Shown here piece by piece: positions 32,298 through 39,422 of a DNA stretch of 39,422 nt (position 1 is its first letter; each line of letters starts with the position of its first letter). A program made the position numbers and the translations under genes. Below the pieces are notes generated by a model, which saw only the letters and a program-made list of their open reading frames with translations, had not been told where the DNA came from and made no database searches. The DNA is taken from contig ML976791.1 in NCBI GenBank assembly GCA_010015655.1, positions 83,867 to 123,288 of the forward strand, read 5' to 3'. This DNA is from Bimuria novae-zelandiae CBS 107.79 (taxonomy: Eukaryota; Ascomycota; Dothideomycetes; Pleosporales; Didymosphaeriaceae).

Positions 32298-33393
32298 TGA
32301 AGAAGAACTCGCCGGTGTCATTGTCGAAGATGAACTCAACAGTCCCGGCTCCTTCGTATCCGACCGCCAAGGCAGCGGCTCTTGCCTTCTCCCAGATGTC
32401 TTGTCGAATCTCTTCCTGGAGATGTGGTGCTGGCGACTCTTCCAAGATCTTCTGATGTCTACGCTGAACACTGCAATCACGCTCACCTAACGCAACGCAG
32501 TTACCATGCTTATCCGCGAATACTTGCACCTCGATGTGTCTCGGAGTTGTAATGTACTTTTCGACCAGCATGACTTCGTCGCCGAAAGAGTTCCTTGCCT
32601 CTGATTTTGCTGATGCAAGCTGATCAAAGAACTCCTCGGGCTGGTTCACGATTCTCATGCCCTTGCCGCCTCCGCCTTTGACAGCTTTGAGCAAGACGGG
32701 GTATCCGATCTTAGCGGCCTCACTTTTGAGATATTCGGAATCTTGGTTGGAGCCGTGGTACCCCGGTATACATGGTACACCAGCTGCTATCATGATGTCT
32801 TTTGACTCACTACACGCATGTCAACAAGGCTTCATAATCCAATGTATAAATATATACCTCTTGCTCCCCATAGCTTCAATGGCTTTCCATGGAGGACCAA
32901 TAAAGGTTATACCTGCTTCTGTGCATTTACGCGCAAACGCTGGATTCTCACTCAGCTGAACATTGTTAGTATGAAAGTGATCAATTTGGCATGCTGCGCG
33001 TACGAAACCGTAGCCTGGGTGTATACCCTGGCAGCCCTGCTCTTTCGCAATCTGGATGATACGATCACCATCGAGGTAGGCTGAGGCCTCTCCCAAGTTT
33101 ACGGCATATGGGGAGCTCAAAGCATGCTGGGATCGCGCATCCGGATCGGTATAGAGGGTGGTCGTTCGTATACCATATTCAGACGCCGTTCGTCCGACTC
33201 GTCTTGGGGACATCTTAGTCAATTTACGCTCAAGAATAGGAGACAGTTGTTCTCACAGCGCAATTTCTCCACGATTTGCTATTAGCACCGATGTGAGCGG
33301 CTTGATTGACGGAGCATTGGTAGGGCTGTGGCGGATGGCATTTGCAGCTAAGAGCTGACGGGAGAGATGAGTGGACTTTCGGACAGCGCGCAT
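31126..33393 (-). CDS. mccA: 3-methylcrotonyl-CoA carboxylase, biotin-containing alpha subunit
   Basis: Four exons on the minus strand: 33393-33257, 33202-33004, 32955-32858 and 32809-31126, encoding 705 residues. Introns are 54, 48 and 48 bp with branch sites GACTAAG, ACTAACA and TTGACAT. A basic, Ser/Arg-rich N-terminus (MRAVRKSTHLSRQLLAANAI) fits a mitochondrial presequence. The biotin carboxylase part follows (LIANRGEIAL; HPGYGFLSENPAFA), with the glycine-rich ATP-grasp loop GGGGKG (190-195) and EMNTRLQVEHPV (317-328). The C-terminal biotinyl domain has VIESMKMET with K667 as the biotin site. The enzyme carboxylates 3-methylcrotonyl-CoA in leucine breakdown together with a beta subunit that is not in this window. 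Propionyl-CoA or acetyl-CoA carboxylase are alternatives, but the length and linker suit MCC alpha. The ATG at 33393 is preferred; an upstream in-frame ATG at 33447 adds a hydrophobic stretch. Confidence 0.93.
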
Positions 33394-33699
33394 GGTCACA
33401 TATGGATACAGACAGTATACAGACAGGAATAGAGGAGTGAATAACAACTATCTGAAAGTTTGCTTGCCGTGGAGAAAGCGGAGTTCAAAGCGAAGGTGCC
33501 TCGGCTTTGGTAGAGCCGCAGCCAGCCGTGCCCCTTGGCATACGTACCTTGCGTGCCGCCCCACCAACCCCAGAACACTAGACAAGACACCAACTTTAAC
33601 GCGTTGCATCTTAACCACTATAGCAGCTATAAAGGCCGCACTTACAGTAATTTAATATGCTAAATTAAGAGAATAACTTTTATATAGGGTAATTACTAA

Positions 33700-35530
33700 G
33701 TAGTATAGTATATTAAGATCTTCGTTAGCCTAAAGATACTAAAGCTATTAAGCTTTATAAGAAGCTAAGAATACTTCCTAAAAGAAACTTAATCTATATT
33801 AAAAAGCTAAGCTTATATAGTATATATTAAAGGCCTATTCCTAAAAAGGCTACCTTTAATAAAAGAAATATTATAAAATTACGATTTTTTTTATTAAAAC
33901 GTTTATAAATTATGCTTAGGTAACGCGCTTCTTATACTAATACAGTAAAAGTTTTATTTATAAATAAACTAAAGGAATAGACTCTAACTACTATAAAACT
34001 AATTTTAAAACTAAGTATAAAGCGTACTTTAACCTATTATACCTAAAAATAGAGAAGTATAATATACTACTATGTAATACTATAATATAGATAAAAAGGG
34101 CTTCTTAATTAGTACTATAGGACGCTCTAAACGCGTCTTTAGTTAAATAGCTTAAAAAAAGAGAGGTAAAAGATTTACTATAAGATAGCTTACGTAATTA
34201 AGTAACTATATTAGTAACTATTTACGCTAATAAAAGTGCCCTTTATAATATACATCGCCCTATACTACGCCGCTATATATCTATAAAAGGAACAAGTAAC
34301 GGTAGCTATTATTACAAGGTATAGGATAGTATATATAGGCATTGTAACACTCTTCTGCTTACTTTTCTCTTTTTAAGAGTATCTAGGTTACTATGATTAA
34401 CTTAGGTAGCTAGTATTAAAGCTAGTAAGCACGACGTCTTTATTAGTTTAATTTTATTAAGTTAAATAAATAATAATACTAGTTTAATATAATTAGAATA
34501 AGCTTTTAATTATTATATAGAGTAAAAAGCGTGCTAAAAGAGAGACTAGCGTCTTCTTATACTTAATAGCTATAGTAATTACTTAATAATAAAGTTTCTT
34601 AAGTACTATAACTCTTATTTTATACTACTAGCTGTATTTACTCCCTACTCCACTTATATACTTTAGCTATTTAATAGTATTTACTTTAAACTACTCTTTA
34701 GCTCCTACACTAAATGTTTACTAATTACTTTTAAAAGAGCTAAGAGATAGTACTTATTAAAAAAGTAAAATTTTTCTTATTACTCTAAAGTACTTAGATA
34801 TTCTTTTTAAAATAGAAATTATTCTAAAGTCTTTTAAAGCTACTAGTATATAGTCTAAGAACTATATAGTTATACTTAAATACTTTATTAATAAGTAAAA
34901 GGAACTAGGTAAACCAGTTCTAAAGACTTTTAAAGAAGCTAAATAGAGTTATTTAAACTATTTTATATAGTTTATAGTAGAAGATATTACTACTAAGGAG
35001 TTAAAGTTACTCTTTTAAACGCTTTACTATTTTTAGGTATAAAACTAACTATTTTAATATAAGAATAAGGGCTTAAGTAATGCTGTTAATACTAAAAAGT
35101 ATTATAAAAAGCGTGGTAAGTTTCTTAACTTATAGTAAAGGTAAGAGTTCTATAATAGTATAGTATTTTAGTCTCTTTATAAGATTAGAGAGATACGTAC
35201 ACGCAAGAGAATAAATAACTTTAGCATAAGAGGAAGCTTATAAAAGCTAATTAAAAGGAGCTTTAAAAGTCTACTAACCTACTTAGAGAGAAAAAGAAAG
35301 AGGAGAAGCGTATAAAAAAAGAGAAAGCTAAAGTAAAGAGAAATTTAATAAAGGCTAAATAGGAAGCTATGCGCAAAGAAAAAAAAAGTAGCTTAAAATA
35401 TAAAGAAAGTATAAAGCCTTAAAAGCTTTTTTTTAAAGCCTAAGCCTAAGAGACGCGCTAGTAGTAGTATAGCTTTAAAAAAAGTTTTTAAAAGCTATAC
35501 TAATTATTTTACTAAAAGTTAACTCTTATA
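33700..35530 (+). mobile_element. Decayed pogo/Fot-type DDE transposase
   Basis: A broken plus-strand reading frame with many stops and some frame shifts. Readable pieces in order: VTRFLY (about 33920) after a probable DNA-binding part; YYNIDKKGFLI (34078-34110), matching the first catalytic-aspartate block of pogo/Fot1 transposases (N-x-D-E-K-G-F), followed by IGRSKRVFS and KKREVKDLL; a Leu/His/Thr-rich piece near 34630-34670 where the family has its second aspartate region; and a highly charged C-terminal tail with STNLLREKKKEEKRIKKEK (about 35260-35320). The order and spacing are right for one transposase of roughly 550-600 codons. The expected catalytic glutamate after the aspartate reads as lysine here. 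Terminal inverted repeats could not be placed. The copy is dead. Confidence 0.8.
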
Positions 35531-35631
35531 GCTACATAATTACTCTCCTAAGTAAATATAAATAGTATATACTAGTCGCAAGCATATTATAAGTCTTTCT
35601 ATAAAAAAAATCTCTTAATAATAGCTATTTT

Positions 35632-35830
35632 GTGGCTCTCTGCAACCTTATCTTTGTGGTGATGAGTATGTTGTTAGTGGGGCGCCACGCGAACCGGGGC
35701 GGTACGTGCGTCAATACGGTACCGCAGTCAGTGTGCAGAGACAGTCAATGCGCGCCCTAACGTAATCGCGTCGCCAGCAACTTAAGGCTGTAGAGCTCTA
35801 CACAAAAGCGATTATCGCGAGATTTTTTAG
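35632..35830. other. RIP-free GC-normal island with nested inverted repeats
   Basis: About 200 bp of normal composition inside the RIP block, with CA and TG present at usual levels. It contains two nested inverted repeats: TCTCTGCA (35637-35644) with TGCAGAGA (35734-35741), and inside them GCGGTAC (35699-35705) with GTACCGC (35719-35725). No coding potential was recognised. It may be a unique sequence between two repeats or a small later insertion. Confidence 0.6.
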
Positions 35831-36453
35831 AGTTAAGGTCATGTAGGGCTATAGATAATCTTTATATAATTAGATTATAAATATCTACTTAGTATTCTAA
35901 TTAGATAGATACTACGCGATAATAGCATTAATACTATAAATACTATTATATTAATTCTTATAAGTGTTAGCGTAAATTTTTTTTCTCTTTATAATTTTAC
36001 TAGTAGATTTTAAGGCTCTCTAGCTTCCCTTTTAGGTGCATTTAAGCTATTTATAAGGTTACTATTAAGTTTTATAAGCTTATTAATAAATGTATTACTT
36101 AGTAATTAAATTAGCTCTCTCTTTAGTGTGCGTATTTTAAATTACACCTTACGTAATACGCTTTTTTATAGTAAATAAGGTTTAAGCTACTTACTAGTTA
36201 TATAGATTTTTTATTATTAAGCTTTTTAGAGCTATGGCTTTTTATTTTATACTTTTTCTTTACTAAGAAAATCGCCCGCTCTCTATTCTTAAGTAAGTAA
36301 TTAAAAAATAGCTTTTTTATACTAGCCCTTAACTTGCTTAAAGGGGTGAGTCTTACCTTTTATTTAACGTTATTTTTAGTTTATAAGAGCTTTTTAAAGG
36401 CCCTTTACCTTATACTTTAGAAGTTACTTTTATATAAAAATTAAGTATATTAT
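35831..36453. repeat. RIP-mutated DNA of unknown origin
   Basis: Very A+T-rich, depleted of CA/TG, with stops in all frames. The minus strand has Lys/Arg-rich stretches but no motif I can assign. Probably a repeat relic. Confidence 0.5.
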
Positions 36454-36774
36454 TGTTAAGTCCCTAAGGAATAGCTAGTCCCTTAGGGGCTAAAGTTAGT
36501 TCTTAGGTAGGAGTACTAGTAAGGTAAGGAAGGGGTTATTAATAGCTTACGCATATTAATAGGATGTTAGTATTAAAAATATTATTTAAGTATAATTTAA
36601 ATAATAGATTAATAAATAAGATTAAACACGAAGATAGAAGGGCTATTTTTAACGTTCCTATATAAAAGTCCTAGACTGCTCGCTGGCGAGGGCTTTCTCT
36701 AGGTCGCTCTGTCCAGAGCGCTCTTTAACAAGTACTCTCTAGAGAGTAGTTACATAACTTCGTAAGTGCTAACA
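36454..36774 (+). mobile_element. Probable LTR of a retroelement
   Basis: A 321-bp segment begins TGTTAAGTCCC and ends GTGCTAACA, so its ends form the 5-bp inverted pair TGTTA/TAACA expected of LTRs. It is partly RIP-mutated, with a better preserved, GC-richer 3' third (from about 36668) that contains short palindromes (AGAGCG, CTCTCTAGAGAG). The 5-bp flanks (ATTAT before, ACGCG after) do not match, arguing against a simple solo LTR and fitting a 5' LTR followed by internal sequence. No second copy was found in the window. Confidence 0.55.
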
Positions 36775-37440
36775 ACGCGGCAAGCGAAGACAAGAGTGTC
36801 TTTATATATACGCGCTATAACTATATATAAATAGTTTACTATCTTTATATTAAATTATAGATCCTAATATTATCTTTTTCTTTTCTTAAATTTATCCTTA
36901 AATCAGGTGTCTCTTAGCTATTACATATATAAGCTATTAACCCTGCCTACTACTTATTTATTAGTTATTGTTATGCTTATAAACTTTATTATTCGCAAAT
37001 ATTACCTTTATTAATAAATTCTTAGTGCTAATACTATTACAGAAAATCCTTATACTAATTATTATCTTAAGAATCGTGTTTATTATATTATACTACGTGC
37101 TAGTCTAAAGTATACTAAGTGCGTTTATATAAGTTATCTATGCGTAAATATAAGTTAGGCTTCCTTAAATAAAACTCGAGAGGAGTATAAAAAGAAGATA
37201 AAAGTAGATAAAAAAGAGTTAGCTATTATAATTATATAAATATTATATAATAAGAGAATATTAGCTTAAGCTAAAGAGCATGCTTACAAAAAGATGTCAT
37301 ATCATACTATAGAAATAGCTATTAAAGTAGATAATATAAACGCTAAGAAAATAGTTTATTTAGGAGCTAATACTATAGTTAGTTATTCAATTACGATATA
37401 GTTAACATTAGATTTATTAGATAAAATATCTTTAGTATCT
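36775..37440 (+). pseudogene. Relic ORF downstream of the LTR
   Basis: RIP-mutated, but a plus-strand frame can be followed from about 37097 to 37390 with few stops. It has a Cys-containing piece (KCVYISYLCVNIS), then charged helical stretches (KTREEYKKKIKVDKKELAII; KRILA, AKEHAYKKMS). It reads like the decayed N-terminal or accessory protein of a retroelement with a small cysteine motif. I cannot name the family. It stops where the minus-strand gypsy relic begins. Confidence 0.4.
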
Positions 37441-37449
37441 CTGCCTTTA

Positions 37450-37880
37450 TCTTAGGTGTGTTAATTTCTATATAAATTTATTAATCTTTTATTAATAGTT
37501 CTTTAGGTTTTCTTCTAATTTTTAGGTGTTTTCGCTATATAGATAATTTTTCTATTTAATAAGATATATACTTGGCTAATTCTTATGCTATAGTATTTAT
37601 TTAACTTTAAATTTGTTTTCTTCCTTACGCTAATAATAGAAGGTTGTTTTAACTAGTGTCTTTAGGTCTACAGGTTCTAATTAGTTAATATAAAATACTA
37701 GGTCTATCTTAGTTTCTAGTAGTAGTGCTTATTAGTAGTTAACTAGTAATATTTATTTAGAAATACAAAATAGCCTAACTTTAATATAATCTAATTCCGT
37801 GTGCTTTTCCTTCTAGGTTTAGAGATTCTTTATAAGCAGATATACTTTATGCCCTTTTTTCAGCTAAGGTGACCATTTTT
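37450..37880 (-). mobile_element. Chromodomain and integrase C-terminus of a decayed gypsy element
   Basis: On the minus strand, from about 37872 down to 37450, one frame reads LKKGHKVYLLIKNL, then VFYIN-stop-LEPVDLKTL, then a chromodomain-like end with YLIK-stop-KNYLYSENT and KLEENLKN. These blocks occur in this order at the C-terminus of Ty3/gypsy chromovirus integrases. Stops stand at positions where the family has Gln or Trp, as RIP predicts. The piece is co-linear with the integrase core at 38470-39372 on the same strand, but the two are separated by about 590 bp. Confidence 0.82.
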
Positions 37881-38469
37881 ATTTTTAGTTACTTGTTACA
37901 AATGGCTATACGTACCTAAGCCTGTTCTGGATGAGGGGAGGATAGGTTAAGGGTAAAGCGCGTTGTAGATATCTAGTAGTTAAACGCTAAGGATAATAAT
38001 AAGGTAGATTATAAATAATTTAATCTTATAACGAACTATAGAATAGCCAACTAAGAAATTTATAAATTTATTATAGGAGATGTACTCGTAGTTATAAAAG
38101 TTAAATATAAAGAGTAGGAAAGATATAGAAAAAATATTAGACTATGTACCTTTTATTCTATCCTTTACTATTATCTAAATTATTATTATAGTCCTGCTAA
38201 GACCTCTCTCCTAGAGGTAGTCCCTAGGACTTTTTATAGTCCTAATCTTTATACAGGACTTCTTGATTATACAGGACTTCTTGATTATACAGGACTTCTT
38301 GATTATACAGGACTTTATTACGTGGCTATTAACCTAAGCTGCCCCGCGCCTCCTTGTATTTCTCTAACCTAGTTATTCTGCCAATAATGACTCCCTTGAC
38401 GTAATTGTCTGGTTTCTTTGTTTCTGTGGGATTCGTAATCATAACATTAGTATAGGAAATACTTTACTA
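37881..38469. other. Partly RIP-free insert splitting the gypsy relic
   Basis: Lies between the integrase core and the chromodomain piece, where only a short linker is expected. Patches with normal CA/TG content (about 37916-37975 and 38330-38440) alternate with AT-rich DNA, and an 18-bp tandem repeat sits in it. No protein was recognised. The exact ends are uncertain; the gypsy frame can be followed a little into both edges. Confidence 0.5.
38251..38315. repeat. 18-bp tandem repeat, about 3.6 copies
   Basis: The unit ATACAGGACTTCTTGATT starts at 38251, 38269 and 38287, with a partial fourth copy at 38305-38315. The full copies are identical and still contain CA, TT-G and GG-A contexts untouched by RIP, which is unlike their surroundings and suggests the array is younger than the mutation or too short to be recognised. 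Confidence 0.9.
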
Positions 38470-39372
38470 TTAAGCTTTCTTAAGATTCTCTTAGAGTTAT
38501 TTATATATTTTCTTTATAGTTTCTGCCATGTTGATCGCTTCTTCTATCCCAATTACTATAGGGAATATTCAATTAAAGAGATATAGGTGTCTTTTGTAAT
38601 TTATATAAATAGTATATATCTAATTGCTGCTAGTACTTTATTATTATACGCTAATTGTGCTATATATAGAAAGGTAATCTAGTTATTCTTCTAGTTATTA
38701 TAGCAGATACGTAGGTATATCTTAATTATCTAATTTATACATTCTGTTTGTCCATCTGTTTATAGGTAATAAGCTATAGATAGCTTTCGTTTTATTTTAA
38801 TAAGTACTATAAGCGTTATTTAGAAGTTTACGATAAAAAACTTGTCTCTATTACTAATAATTATTTTTAAAATGTCGTGGTATTATATAAGTTAGTCTAG
38901 GACAAGAAATGCTAGCTCCCTAGCTATAGTTATCCTTTAACAAGGTAGTAATTCTACGTATTTAGTAAATTAATAAATAATTACTAATATAGTGTCGTAG
39001 CTTATTCTATTTGATGGGTCTCTTAACTTGGGTAGTCTAGTTACAAAGTCTGTAGTAATATCTTTTTATAGTATTATAAGTATCTATATTACTTATATCT
39101 CTCCGTATTTAAGATATATAGCATGCTTATTTTATTAGTAGTCTATACACGTATAAATATACTTCGTTATTACTTTTTTTATTCCTCTAAATAAGTAGTT
39201 TTATTAGATAAGTTCTATTATCTTCCTAATTATTAGGTGTCCGTATAGAGGATTATTATAGTATTATTATATAATCTTAGTTTATAGTTTTTTAGATGCT
39301 TCTCGTGTAGTAACAAGTAGTTAGTTAAGCTCTACTATAAGTTCTAATAATTTATTAGGGTTCTATTATTGT
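38470..39372 (-). mobile_element. Decayed gypsy integrase core (Ty3/gypsy pol)
   Basis: Reading the minus strand from about 39372: a linker, then NPLYGHLIIRKIIELI (start of the HHCC zinc-binding part), KVITKYIYTC, then the catalytic core with KDITTDFVTRLPKLRDP (first aspartate region), FTKYVELLP, YHDILKIIISNRDKFF (second aspartate region), IKRKLSIAYYL-stop-TDGQTE, the typical block before the catalytic glutamate, and a tail (MAETIKKIYK, ENLKKA). The order is that of Ty3/gypsy integrases. Many CAA/CAG and TGG codons have become stops. Reverse transcriptase and RNase H are not in the window; they would lie to the right, but the sequence changes character at 39373. Confidence 0.88.
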
Positions 39373-39422
39373 ATCGGCGCAGGTCACTCAAAGGATCGAT
39401 GTTGGCGTATCTCCTAGCAGAG
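39373..39422. other. RIP-free sequence at the right edge
   Basis: The last 50 bases return abruptly to normal composition. This marks either the end of the decayed gypsy fragment or the next RIP-free island. Too short to interpret. Confidence 0.5.

Larger units (their letters stand above)
33640..39372. repeat. A+T-rich RIP-mutated repeat block
   Basis: From about 33640 the base composition shifts abruptly to very high A+T. CA and TG dinucleotides become rare while TA is everywhere; long lines contain none of either. Relics of transposon proteins can be read through, with stops where glutamine or tryptophan codons would have been, as C-to-T change at CA on both strands predicts. This is the signature of repeat-induced point mutation in Pezizomycotina. 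The block starts about 250 bp upstream of the mccA start codon and ends sharply near 39372. Confidence 0.92.

Noticed and set aside
38251..38315. CRISPR-like array
   Set aside because: Units are contiguous with no spacers, and the genome is fungal; it is a simple tandem repeat.

Overview
This window is nuclear DNA from a filamentous ascomycete (Pezizomycotina; Dothideomycetes is my best guess from gene style, not proven). The reasons are short introns of 44-120 bp with GTANGT-type donors and CTAAC/CTGAC-like branch sites, fungal families such as a proline/glutamine-rich annexin, Doa10/Ssm4, mL60 and a fungal rhodopsin-like seven-helix protein, and a long A+T-rich block almost without CA and TG dinucleotides, the mark of repeat-induced point mutation (RIP). 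No RNA genes or CRISPR arrays were seen.

Layout. About 1-33.4 kb is ordinary gene space with twelve protein genes: annexin (+, 799-2349), a secreted Cys-containing protein (+, 4560-5771), a small ubiquitin-like protein (+, 6590-6910), a tentative two-exon surface protein (-, 7033-7763), a single-pass membrane protein with a lysine-rich coil (+, 8446-10014), a disordered nuclear-type protein (-, 11143-13415), mitochondrial ribosomal protein mL60/MRPL31 (-, 13924-14489), TRAPP subunit TRS20/sedlin (+, 14714-15280), the RING-CH ubiquitin ligase Doa10/SSM4 (-, 15596-20518), a 1454-residue membrane-proximal repeat protein (+, 21469-26042), the rhodopsin-like membrane protein (+, 28994-30175) and the biotin-containing subunit of 3-methylcrotonyl-CoA carboxylase (-, 31126-33393). 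Exon structures were worked out by hand from splice signals, reading phase and family conservation.

From about 33.64 kb to 39.37 kb the DNA is a RIP-decayed transposon graveyard. I could recognise a pogo/Fot-type DDE transposase relic (+, about 33.7-35.5 kb), a probable LTR (36454-36774) followed by a relic ORF (+), and a chromovirus-type gypsy pol relic on the minus strand (integrase 38.47-39.37 kb, chromodomain about 37.45-37.88 kb) interrupted by a less-mutated insert with an 18-bp tandem repeat. Islands that escaped RIP stand out inside the block, notably 35632-35830.

The genes are housekeeping or lineage-specific singletons: mitochondrial translation, ER/Golgi trafficking, ER-associated degradation and leucine catabolism. 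They do not form a pathway or secondary-metabolite cluster. I found no convincing new multi-gene system. The strongest oddities are the about fifteen-fold degenerate repeat in the 1454-residue protein, the paired acidic motifs of the nuclear-type protein, the possible ubiquitin-like protein and the RIP-free islands.
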